Origin: Pratylenchus scribneri
Taxonomy: Eukaryota > Nematoda > Chromadorea > Rhabditida > Pratylenchidae
Reading direction: 5' to 3'
DNA: 64,000 bases
Assembly (NCBI GenBank): GCA_030063045.1
Contig: JAQSEB010000020.1
Span: forward strand, 744,001-808,000
How positions within the stretch are numbered: position 1 is the first letter of the stretch; every line of letters starts with the position of its first letter. The notes beneath the pieces are model-generated. The model was not told the DNA's origin. It searched no databases and worked only from the letters and a program-made list of their open reading frames with translations. A program made the position numbers and the translations under genes. This document shows positions 49,597 through 59,728 of this stretch, piece by piece.

Positions 49597-50918
49597 ATTT
49601 TTCCGTCCGTTTCTATGGATGGATGTTGTAAACCGGTTGGATGAAAATTGACGGCTGTCGATGGTCTTTTATTCGCAGAAAAAAGTTGCTTTGCTTGTTG
49701 CTACTTTGTTCGGTTTTCACAGTTGGAGGCGGTCAACGTCGAGAAATTATAATTTTTTGTGCTGCTTGCCCAAAATGAATAGAAAAGGGTGGCGAAAAAT
49801 GGGTTTTGTGCAGTGGTGCTTTTTTCTTTAATATCTTAAAATGGTAAAATGAATGAAATTTGTATTGATTAATGATTATGGATAGATTTTGCGTATGAGC
49901 AAGAATTAGAAACATATTAATTTATATAACTAAAGTAAAGCAACAGCCAACAGAGGTAAATATGGAAAAATGAGAGAAATCTTCGATATCAAGAGTGTTG
50001 CTGGCGCTGGCTCCCGATGAGCACATTTACCTATCTATCAATCTTCGCGATCTCGCAATCGCACTAATTTACCTCCTATTTGCTCTTCTTTCATCTTTCA
50101 CCGATCGGGATCGGAACGGAATCCGCGATTCGGATTCCAAATAACATATATAAAGACCTACACCCAAAAGATCTACAATCGATAATTATTCCATAGTAGC
50201 AGACATGAAAATAGTGCGTATATGTGAAGGTCTTTTGAATTGTAATTGACAGTTGACTTGACACCTACCTTCTTTTCATCCAAAAACATCGCTTGAATGA
50301 GAAGATTAGCAAGTTCAATTCAAATGAATGGATGATTGCCGAAAGAAATGAAGATGTAATGGAAATTAGGATTGATGGAGGGAGGATACAGCTACTGATG
50401 TTGTCATAATCATAACTCAGAACAAACATTTTTAAATGTTGAGTAAAACAAAAACATTTGTAGTTGGGGGTTGAGGCTACTCAAAAGCTCAAAACTGGCA
50501 GAATAAATCTAAGTCACAAGTCAAAACTCAAACAAGCTGGTCGAATAAATCCATCCAAGTTTACTCCACATCCTATTTAAGAATCATTAAATGAAAACAA
50601 AATCTACAAATTTATAATATATTTATCAATAGACATTATCAACAATAAGACATTAGGTGAGAGGGATTGGCAATATACAACAAGACAATAGTGCACAATG
50701 GGTTATTTGTAGCACAATTTGGAATGAGGAATGGTGAACAATAATATGGAATGGACAATTATATAGATGGATTGGTGAATGTGAATGGCAACAAGGGATG
50801 AGGAGGAGGAGGAGGGGAAAGGACAATAACAACAAAGACAAATGGGGAATGGTGTGTTTTTCGGCATATGTGAACGGCGAATTCATCGGTCCATTTCCAA
50901 CAGTTGGCAGCGTCGTCC
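49597..50918. other. Intergenic region between patronin and the Lys/Pro-rich gene
   Basis: Contains the presumed patronin promoter, and a promoter-like patch at 50040-50215 with CCGATCGGGATCGG, a near-palindrome GGAATCC..GGATTCC and a plus-strand TATATAAAG about 50 bp before an ATG with only a very short frame. No longer open frame with support was found. 50640-50918 is likely the 3' UTR of the minus-strand neighbour. Confidence 0.5.
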
Positions 50919-51828
50919 TCATTCCTCGATTCCGGATTCGCTTCCTTCCTTCTCTTCCTCCTTCTTGTCATCGTCCTCGTCCTTGTTGCTTCCTGAGTTC
51001 TCCTTGTCAGCATTGTCGGTCTGAAATTGAAAAAAATGAAGTTTGGATCAAAATAAATTTCTATTATGGACTTACCCTCCCGCCACTGCTCTTCTTGCCT
51101 TCTTCTTCGTTTGATTTGTCCGTTCTTTTGCTCTTCGTTTTGTCGGCCTTCCCGCTGCCATCGTTCTTTGCTGCTTCATCCTCTCCGGGTTTGTCCTCCA
51201 ATGACTTCTTTTCCTTCGCTGTCTCGGGCGTTTCCTTGTTCCTCTTCGACTTCGTTGCAGCTGCTGTTTCATCCACCTTCGGTTGTGCAGTTTCGACGGC
51301 GGGAATCTGTAAATTAACAAAATTTATTCGTGGCCATTGATTTTTCCCCTCCCATAAACCTTACCTTTGCTGGTTCCTCTTCTTTTTTGTCGGTGGTCGG
51401 TGGTTTGACAGGGCCGGGAGCAGCAGGAGTTGTCGTTGGAGTAAGAGGCGGTTGTGTTGGTTGTGCAACGGGCGGCACGGGCGTCGTCGTTGTTGGTGTT
51501 GGCGGAGCAGGCACTGGTTTGACTGTCGGCGTCGGTCCTGTGGCAGGTGGCGTTGCTGGCTTTGTTGTATCAGCTGGCTTGTTCCTAAAAAACAAATATT
51601 AGGTCATAGAATCATTTTAACTGGTAAAACTCACTTGTCATCTGCTTTCGGCTTGTCCTTGTCTGCCGCCGGCTTCTTGGTGTCGTTCTTCTTGCCTTGT
51701 TGTGGTTTCTTCTTTTTACCCATACAGCTGCCACATTGGACCAGGATTGTGCATGCAACAGCGAAGACCGGAAGCAGTTGGATGGTGAAGAGCAGCATTG
51801 CGGCAGGAAGTGTTGACGGGTCCATCAT
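50919..51828 (-). CDS. Small membrane-anchored Lys/Glu- and Pro/Thr-rich protein, unknown function
   Basis: Four exons (51828-51635, 51584-51365, 51306-51076, 51020-50919) encode 248 residues. Residues 9-29 are hydrophobic (MLLFTIQLLPVFAVACTILV), a signal anchor or cleaved signal. After MGKKKKPQQGKK the protein is low complexity: a basic segment, a Pro/Thr-rich segment (about residues 65-130) and a Lys/Glu/Asp-rich tail ending in SESGIEE. No known domain is recognised. Codon usage is regular and all intron phases close, so I consider the gene real. It is head to head with an MSP-class sperm gene and shares its upstream region, which suggests, but does not show, expression in the male germ line. 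Confidence 0.8.
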
Positions 51829-52194
51829 TGTAGTGGAGTTGAGCTTCTTGAATTGGCAGTTGGCGTTGTCGGTTCGATTGATTGGTTTGATTTGTGCTCG
51901 TCGTTTGGTGATGATTTAGTCGGCATTTTGATTTCTTTTTATACTAAATTTGCCCAAAAAATAGAAATGTGAAATACAATAATAGTAAAATCAATAAACT
52001 ATACTGTAGATACTGTAAGTACAAAAATAGTAAAATCAATAAAGTACACTGTAGATATTATCAATATTGTCGGAACAAAAAAGTATAAAAGTGAACTGTT
52101 TTGACCAGTCTGGCATCACCAACGAACGCCAAACAACGACCATCAACAAAGAAGCTCATCAACATCGCAACAACTTCAAGAACGACAACAGCAA
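51829..52194. promoter_or_regulatory. Compact divergent promoter region with two mirror-placed TATA boxes and a duplicated GTAGATA-containing block
   Basis: A TATAAAA box for the plus gene lies at about 52084-52090, 111 bp before its ATG. The complementary TATAAAAAG for the minus gene lies at about 51935-51943, 115 bp before its ATG. Between them, a 34-bp block (AATAGTAAAATCAATAAA followed by CTGTAGATA) occurs twice, at 51981-52014 and 52026-52059. GATA-type sites are known control elements of nematode msp promoters, so AGATA within both copies is suggestive; the link is inference. Confidence 0.65.
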
Positions 52195-52650
52195 ATGGCC
52201 ACTCCCGTCTTGATCGAACCAGCTGCAGTGCAAGTCCCGGCCGCCGGAGGCACAAGCGCCCATCAATTGACGAACAGCAATGCAGAGGTGCGGTTTATTT
52301 TTATTTTTTCATTTCCAATTCTAAATCTTTCCCCTTCAAATTCAGGTCCGCTATGCCTTCAAAATCAAATCAACCAACAATGATCACTACCGTGTCAACC
52401 CCGTCTACGGCATTGTCGAGCCTGGAGCCGCTGCTCAAGTGGAGGTGACGCGCTTGGTGGGTTTTAATTTATTTTGATATGTTTCATTGGACTAATATCC
52501 CCATTTTTGCAGGAAGGACCACCGAAGAACGACGACCGCCTCGAAATCCTGTTCCTGCCCATCGACGCTGAGTGCACGGACCCGAAGCCCCAATTCGCTG
52601 CTGGACAACCGCCCGAATTCAAGCTGGATGTGCCAATGGTCGCCGAATGA
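52195..52650 (+). CDS. MSP-domain sperm-specific protein (small SSP/MSD class)
   Basis: Three exons (52195-52287, 52346-52456, 52513-52650) encode 113 residues, almost exactly one MSP immunoglobulin-like domain. It opens with a VQVPAAGGTSAHQLTNSNAE block, then RYAFKIKSTNNDHYRVNPVY and GIVEPGAAAQVEVTRLEG, and ends LDVPMVAE. That order (VPAAG..THKL.N, VFKIKSSNN..YRV.PV.G.V.P) is typical of the small sperm-specific class P / MSD family rather than the 127-residue cytoskeletal MSP. These proteins are expressed in nematode spermatogenic cells and bind motile-sperm machinery (family knowledge). The gene shares its 5' region with the divergent neighbour. Confidence 0.93.
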
Positions 52651-52876
52651 AACCGCTCTGCCAAGGACGAAGAACACCATGGGATCAGATGGGATGGACT
52701 ACAACTTCTCTTCAACCAACCTGGCTCCAGATGACATGAATTACCACCAATCCAATCCCATCTAATCATTGTAATTCTTTGCCACATTTCCCCATTTTTC
52801 CCTATAAATATTGTTCTCCCTCTTATCCACCATTCCACATATTCTATTGTTGTATGTATTATAAATGAAAACCATG

Positions 52877-52882
52877 AATAAA
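52877..52882 (+). terminator. Polyadenylation signal AATAAA of the MSP-class gene
   Basis: Canonical hexamer 227 bp after the stop codon, followed within about 30 bp by a T-rich stretch. Confidence 0.7.
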
Positions 52883-53748
52883 AATATAAAATTTGTTTCA
52901 TTGTTTATTTTTTTCATTTATTAATGTGTAAAATATAGGGCCATTAATTTTAAGTATGGTTTGAATAAGACCATTTTACAAATGCAATTTAGTAGTTGCT
53001 TTTAACTTAAATGAGAGAATTTGAGTAGGTGTAAAGTGTAAACGACAAATGGCCGAAATATTCTCTCCAATAAACATTCCCATTTGGTTCAAACGTCAAA
53101 AGATGCCGCCTATCTCTTCAGTTTTGTTTATTTCCACCATTTTCCAAACAATCCATAATGCTTTATGCATTTAAATCTTCCCCTTTTTCGTCCTTTTTTG
53201 ATCGATGAATCATTCTTGTTCCTGCTGTTGCAAGTTTAATAAACGAGAATAAAATAAATTGTCTTGAAATTGAGACTGACTAGAACTTAGAACAGCAGCA
53301 GCAGCAGGAATAAACTTTATACTTCTCCAGTGTTTAAAGATTTTTAAAAGCACACCCTTTCCGGTCTTTCCATATTTTTTTTTTTAAACAGAAATGTTTA
53401 ATTTAGAAAAGTTTGAACTTTTGAATGCTTCCAATTTTGGTTTCTTCACCAGCACAGTAGCACTAATAACAATCAAGTAAATGAGAAGACTGGCTATTTA
53501 TATTTATTATTAATAATGATATGATCATGATTACACGCGACTAGAAGGTATGATTCATTCATTTGCTTTTTTGCTGTTCATCTTTTCCATGAAATTTTAG
53601 AAAAGCAAAACCCGACAGCTGCCGATGAATTTGCTGCTGATTGATTGACGAAAAATTCACAGCAGATAATCAGCCAGAAAATTTTCTCCACTGCAGCATA
53701 ATATTTATCCAACATTCATCACTTCCTCTCAATTATTTTGATTAAAAA
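52883..53748. other. Intergenic region upstream of the PH-domain gene
   Basis: AT-rich, without supported exons. Holds an AGCAGCAGCAGCAGG microsatellite near 53292 and T-rich stretches. The ATG at 53749 is preceded by a pyrimidine-rich leader. Confidence 0.4.
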
Positions 53749-56700
53749 ATGAACGATGATATAACTACAAAATTCCAAGAACAGCGGCGTGAAATTGTTT
53801 TTAAAGGCCAACTTCAGCAAAAAATCACCAAACGATTTGGGACATTGTTGAGGAAAAAGGTTGGATCTATCAATATCGATTAAAATTTTTATTTAAAATG
53901 ACTTTCTAGAAAGCCATTTATGAGGACGAACTTTGGGTGCTATTATGCATCCATGAGGGCGGCATCGGCGGCATTCCTCATTTGGAATGGTATGGGGATT
54001 TACGGAGCGCTTATGAGCACAATCCGTTGAAAGTTCAAGGTTTTAAAACCATCAATTAATTTATTTAAAAACTCATATTTTAAAAAATAGATTTACTCAA
54101 TTGTCAATATGTGAATGTGGCAATTGGAGAGGAACGATGCATGGTTATTGGTTTTGTGGACAAGAATCGACCCGTTTTGGAATTATCCGCCCCAACCGTG
54201 TATGGAATTAAGGAATTGCAAATATTTATACTTTATGGTTTATTTGTTGAAAATATTTAAAATAATACCTATATCAATTTTGGTTTACTAGAAACCCAAT
54301 TCTAACATAGTTTTGAACCATTAAACCAAAATTGGTTTAAACCGTTTAATACCCTTTATTTGTTGACCAAACCATGACAAATTATATACCATTCAATGCG
54401 TCTTGACCAGATCTATCTACTTTTGGGTATAGGATTTGGTTTGGGGTTGGGAGGTCTAGCACAAACCATTGAACCTATCCGCTCTTTTCGACTTTTCAAT
54501 ATTTTCCGCCAAAATAAATTCTATCCTTATTTAAATGATTATAATTTAATTATTTAGTGAAGAACGCCGGCAATGGGTGTCAAAATTGACCGAAACATTG
54601 CGTCGACTCAAATGCCCGCTGAACGATGAGAATTCACAAAATGGCGATGAAGAGGAGGATGAAATTGGTGGGCCCAGTTCATGTTGTCCTCGCACCCAAA
54701 ATGAATATGTGGCATTGAATGAGATGGACGAATTTGGTGGTGGAACATCGCCCACCGCATTCTCTAATTTGGACCAGTCTCCATATGTGCCATTGACAGC
54801 CAGCGGTATAATTCGAATACTTTACTTATTACCAAAAATTCAATTGTAGAATTTTTAAGGATTAGTATTCAATTTTTCAAAAAATTATAATGGTTTAAGT
54901 TTGGATTTATCCTACATTCCTAAACCAAATATACCCAAAATTGGATAGAGCTGGTCAAGAAAGACGCATTGAATGGTATATAATTTGTCATGGTTTGGTC
55001 AACAAGAACCGTTACCATCCATCATAATTTTTAATACTTCCCCTTTCCTTATTAGCAGCATAAATAAAAGTATTAAAGAATTTTAAAAAGTGAATATTTT
55101 TCAATTAAATTTTAATCCAATTTTTCACAATTTTCAGGAAATCCATCGTCGGCGTCTGGTTCTGGTCTAAAATTGTCGCTGACCGATACTATCCCAATGC
55201 ATTCGTCAATGCCGTCCACTTCGTCCACTTCACCACCCAAACATCATCACCAATCCACATCATCGCCTCGCACTGTTCAAGGAGGACCACCAAAACTGAC
55301 TGCGCCGGCATCAAAGCCAATTTCCATTGGAATGCCAAAATCTACGGCTCATTCACAACAACAAATCAGTCCATCGGCAGGTGGAAATAATTTACAACAA
55401 CTGGATGAAAGGAGAGAAAAAGAAGAGGAGAATGGAATTGAAGAGGAGAAGACAATGAAGAGAGGAGGGGAGAATAGCAGTGATGATGTTCCACCTCCAT
55501 TGCCACCAAGGAAAAGTCAACAAAATACAAAGCAGCCAATTGCATCATCCTCGTGTTCTCCACCAACGGTGCCACCAATTTTGCCGAGTTCACCAATTCC
55601 AAGTTCACCGCCCAGCAGAACATGTTTGGCTGCGACAACATTTTTGGTAGGCAGATTTAATATTGGAACATTGAGTCTAGGTCTAAAAAATCGCAAATAG
55701 GTGATCTTTTGTTTTTTCTTAAAATCTAAAAAAGGTTTCGGGAAAGTCAATAGTCAAAATAGGTAATTTTTTGGTTTTTATTGCATTTTTCTGGTGAAAT
55801 TTCCCCTCAAAAAATGCCAAAAAATATGTAAAAATAGATCAAAAAATGAAATAAATGCTCAAAAATATTTATATTCTCATCAAATCTAATTCAAAAAAAG
55901 TTTAAAAACCTAAAAATTCTTAATTGTGAATGCATTAAATTAAAAAATTTCAGAATTGTTCACCCAATGATGCTGACAGTGAATATCGATCATTGGAGAA
56001 TGAATATCGCACCCAACTGGAACCAACCATTCGAAGGCCAAATCCCCAAAAACAAAATCAATTCCTAGCCGAATATGATCAATTGAATAATTCATCAACT
56101 TCAGCTGGACACTATCAACAACTGTCCAGGCTATCCGGGTAAAATTTAAAATTGATTGGCTAAACGATTAGATTTAAACCGGTTTAAACTTTAAAATCGA
56201 ATAAATTTGGGGAAAATTGGGTATAGCGCAGTTGGTAGATGGCTTTGGTTAGGGGTCGAGGGGTTCGAATCCCAGTAGAGGCAGATGATTTTAAATGAAT
56301 AAATATAAGATTTGAAGAATTCTAAGCTATTTTTAAACCATTTAAACCGGTTCAAAAAGTTTTTAAAAATCGATTTTTATGATTTTAAACACAAACATAT
56401 ATTTTTATAAACAATAAATCACAATTTTTCAGCGACTTTTCCCAACCACTGTCCTCCGCCGCTGTCGGCGATTTACGTTTCTCCAATTCATCATCCGGAA
56501 ATGCAACAACAAATTCCGACACATCCTTTGCCTCACCAAATTCCTCTCAACGCAACAGTGGCACCGGAATTGGCACATATTTAACGGAGCAAAGGCCGAA
56601 ACAAATTTCATCGCAACAACAACGCCATTCCTCCGGCTCCGATCCCCAACAATATGACATTTTGGCGCCAATTCCCAATCATTCACCCTCCCAATTGCCA

Positions 56701-58364
56701 ATGCCAATTGTGAATTTTGCTGAACAAATTTTCAATGAGAGTTTGGCCAGGCCAAGACGGGTTTCCCTCTCATTGAGTCTGCTGGCTGAACACATTGCAT
56801 TTGTGGATGCCGGTGGGAAAGTTTGGTGAGTTTTTTTTTTGGAATATTTAAGATTATTGTCAAACCTATGTAGATTAGGGTTAGTCAATTTTACCAAAAA
56901 CTTTTTTGAAAATTTTTTAGCCAAATGGGTACTCTCAACTTTTACAACATTAAGAGGTCTCGGGTTCGAATCCGCTCCGAGGCCGATATTTTTTCCTAGC
57001 TTGGTTATCATTTTTATGCATTTTTAAACATTCTACTTTACATTTCTAGCCGAAATAAAGTAATTATAACCAAAAAACGAAATCCGAAATTAACTAATTT
57101 TTTAGTTTTAACTATTTTTTCAATGATGAGAATAAATAATAATTATTTAAAAATAATTTTTTAACAATTTAATAAATCGAAAATATTCATTAAATTAATT
57201 GATTTTTATTTTCAGGGTGGCCGGCTGGAATCCCAAAGCCGATACAAATTTGAGGAATATTCTTCATTTTGGCGATGAAGTGGAACGAATGGCCGGAATT
57301 GAATTGCGCAGCATCAAACAATTACCCGAAATTTACGCCCAAACAAAACCAGGAGTACAAATTGAGCTGGGCTTAAGGGCAAATCCACGCGCAAAAGTTT
57401 ACACACTGCAAAGGACGGCAAATCCAAAAAGGGAGCTGGGCATTTTGCTGCATAAAAGGAAAAATAAGGTGGGAAAAGGGTGATTTTAAACTCAGATTAA
57501 TTCATAAAAATTATAAATTATTTAAAAAAGTATTTAATTTACTGAAAAGATTACAAAACGGTTCAGAACGATGTCCTTCCTAGACTCCCAAATATTATAT
57601 TCAACCGATAAATTTGTCAAAATGCATCATTTATGTTTTGGTTTGGTTTAACCAATTTGAATTTAGTTTTGAACCATTAAACCAAAATGGGTTTAAACCG
57701 TTTAATACCCTTTAATTGCTGACCAAACCAAAATGGGTTTAAACCGTTTAATACCCTTTAATTGTTGACCAAACCAAAATGGGTTTAAACCGTTTAATAC
57801 CCTTTAATTGTTGACCAAACCAAAATAGGTTTAAACCGGTTTAATACCCTTTTATTGTTGACCAAACCAAAATAGGTTTAAACCGGTTTAATACCCTTTT
57901 ATTGCTGACCAAACCATGAGAAATTATATACCATTCAATACATCTTGACCAGCTCTATCCAATTTTGGGTATATGGTTTATGAATTTAGGACAAATCCTC
58001 ATTAAACCATTATAATTATATTGGCATTGGCAATTTACTTAAAAAAATTTTTTTTTAATTTAATTCTTTTTAGATTGCTTCAATTGAGCCTCGTTCACCT
58101 GCGGACAAAGCAAATCTCCCAGCCCGTCTTCCGCCATTCTTCTACAACAAAACTGCCACTGAAATGGCAGCAGTAATCACCGAATTGGATGGAATCCCGC
58201 TGAGTCTATTTGCCCGAAATGAACAATTCTTCCATCGAATTGAGCAAATTCCACTGAATGGTGCCATCAATTTGACCCTCCATCCAAGCGATTTTTGCTC
58301 CTACATTGCCGCACAAATGAAAGCCCAAATACGGGATTATCGTCGATTTATACATGATCAATAA
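53749..58364 (+). CDS. PH-domain scaffold with repeated YxxL motifs, SH3-binding motif and C-terminal PDZ-like pair
   Basis: Nine exons (53749-53859, 53910-54039, 54091-54199, 54558-54805, 55138-55646, 55954-56138, 56433-56825, 57216-57468, 58074-58364) encode 742 residues. Residues about 15-135 fit a PH domain: IVFKGQLQQKI, a long loop, LRRKKAIYEDELWVLLCI, and the closing helix EERRQWVSKLTETLRRL. The central 400 residues are disordered Ser/Pro/Gln-rich sequence with YVAL, YVPL, YRSL, YDQL, YQQL and YDIL, and a class I/II SH3 ligand PPPLPPRK. The last 200 residues look like two adjacent PDZ-type folds (HIAFVDAGGKVWVAGWNPKA ... GDEVERMAGIELRSI; and RELGILLHKRKNKIASIEP ... ITELDGIPLSLF). The layout resembles Gab/DOS-type docking proteins plus PDZ domains. 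I do not recognise a named orthologue, and the domain calls are inference from pattern. Introns 3, 4 and 8 carry family A copies. Confidence 0.85.
54283..54505 (+). repeat. Family A element, forward, one core unit, intron 3 of the PH gene
   Basis: CATAGTTTTGAACCATTAAA, CCAAAATTGGTTTAAACCGT, TTAATACCCTTTATTTGTTG, CCATTCAATGCGTCTTGACC. The right end is degraded. Confidence 0.85.
54885..55008 (-). repeat. Family A element, reverse, truncated before the core, intron 4 of the PH gene
   Basis: AATTATAATGGTTTAAGTTT, ATACCCAAAATTGGATAGAG, ATGGTTTGGTCAACAA, then unrelated sequence, so only the terminal flank and the first bases of the core remain. Confidence 0.85.
56217..56285 (+). mobile_element. 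tRNA-like pseudogene or SINE head in intron 6 of the PH gene
   Basis: GGGTATAGCGCAGTTGGTAG (A box), GAGGGGTTCGAATCCCAGTA (B box) and GAGGCA. The acceptor stem does not pair (GGGTATA against AGAGGCA), and no clean anticodon arm is present, so it is not called a functional tRNA. Confidence 0.6.
56905..57055 (+). mobile_element. tRNA-derived SINE, plus strand, intron 7 of the PH gene
   Basis: TTAGCCAAATGGGTACTCTC, GGTCTCGGGTTCGAATCCGC (B box), then TTTTTTCCTAGCTTGGTTAT, TTATGCATTTTTAAAC and TACTTTACATTTCTAGCCG. One of the best preserved copies. Confidence 0.8.
57551..58020 (+). repeat. Family A element, forward, about 5 core units, intron 8 of the PH gene
   Basis: AAACGGTTCAGAACGATGTC at the left, five cores of AATGGGTTTAAACCGTTTAA or AATAGGTTTAAACCGGTTTA, and GGACAAATCCTCATTAAACC at the right. 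Confidence 0.9.
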
Positions 58365-59728
58365 AAACCCAAAACAAAATAGTCAAAAACTCACAAATTT
58401 ACACAAAATTACGCATTTTTTTATCCTTTTTTTTATTGTGCCTCCTCACATTATTATTTTCTGCATTTTATACTTATTTTGGCCTTTCTATTTGTCTTTA
58501 TTTTTTTACTATGGGCATAATTTTCTGAATTTTGTGCCTTCTTTGCCAACAATTTGATTCAAATCACAATTTATCTTAATCCAGGAATGTGAAATCTTTT
58601 TTTCCTATACATTAAATTAATAACTCATTTTTATTATTCATTAATTTTGCATAAATATTTAATCCATTTTTCAGTTGAAAAAATTGTTTAGGGGACAGTC
58701 TAAATTAAATTGATCAAAAAATTTTGGATGTAAATTCTGAAAACCCAAAAAATTAAATTATATTCTTCAAAGATTATGGTTTACCCTAGGGTTACAGTGG
58801 GGCGTTTTGCCGCAGCGGAGAACGGACAACTTTTTTGCCATTTTCCACAGTTGTGGTTCCAATTAAACGGAATTTTTTTTCCGTTGCGGCGAGTAAAACG
58901 TCCGCATTTAATGTGGTTACAATGAATCACAGAAACAGGCAAATGCGGACGTTTCACTCGCCGCAACGGAAAAAAATTCCGTTTAATTGGAACCACAACT
59001 GCGGAAAAGGGCAAAAAAGTTGTCAGTTCTCCGTTGCGGCAAAAAGTGCCAAAAACGCCAAGGTGGTTATTTTAATTATCCTTTAACAACAGAAAAACAA
59101 TAAAAAATAAAATAATGGGATATATGAATTTTATTTCATATTTATTTATTTTTTGGTCATAATTTTTGCTAAATTTCCCTCTACAAAATGTTTCGTGAAA
59201 GTTATATTCGGCTTTAAGTTAAAAAGTCTTTGTAAATAAAGCAATGACCGGTCTCCGATCATTAATAACGGTCAGCAACTACGTAAAGTTTACTCTATCA
59301 TTCTAAAAGGCGGGGATGAAGCTGCGCGACCGGCGGGTCACGACGGTAAAAGATCAGCTCAAGTGAGTGAGAGGGATCAACGTGGACGTGGACATGGAGG
59401 GAAGATTGGGGGTGTCGGCCGATCGGACTTTGTGACGCCACTTTTTTGAGTGTACTTGGCGGACGAGAATGGCGTCCGCCTCATCACATATTTTCGGGGC
59501 TTTCATCCATTTTGTTCATTGGACTTTGGCTTAAGTGCGCAGGATGGACTTCTCGCATGGGCCATGGGGTCAAATATTTACCGAATCAATCACCACACAG
59601 GCCAATTGAATGCTTTATCGACCGCATATTCCATGAATTTTGAGACTAAAAAACTTAAAATTAAATTTTAATCGAAATTATGAAAATTTTAAAATTTCAG
59701 AGAAATTTCACCTATTAAATTGCTGCAA
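58365..59728. other. Intergenic region between the PH gene and the WR1/Kunitz gene
   Basis: Contains a palindromic element (58790-59052), then GC-richer sequence at 59280-59450 and an exon-like window at 59450-59640 described in the findings. A TTTCAG acceptor ends at 59700, 28 bp before the next ATG. Confidence 0.5.
58790..59052. mobile_element. Palindromic element with arms of about 115 bp
   Basis: The left arm contains GCGGAGAACGGACAACTTTT, GTTGTGGTTCCAATTAAACG, CCGTTGCGGCGAGTAAAACG. The right arm is the reverse complement (CGTTTCACTCGCCGCAACGG, CGTTTAATTGGAACCACAAC, AGTTGTCAGTTCTCCGTTGC), around a loop of about 30 bp. Because the arms match, both strands carry similar short open frames; they are not genes. 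Confidence 0.88.

Noticed and set aside
50798..51340. Open frame of 180 codons on the plus strand
   Set aside because: Antisense shadow of the Lys/Glu-rich exons of the minus-strand gene; low-complexity Phe/Ser/Leu composition results from the complementary codons.
58781..59086. Two similar short proteins on opposite strands
   Set aside because: They arise because the segment is a palindrome; each is the mirror of the other.
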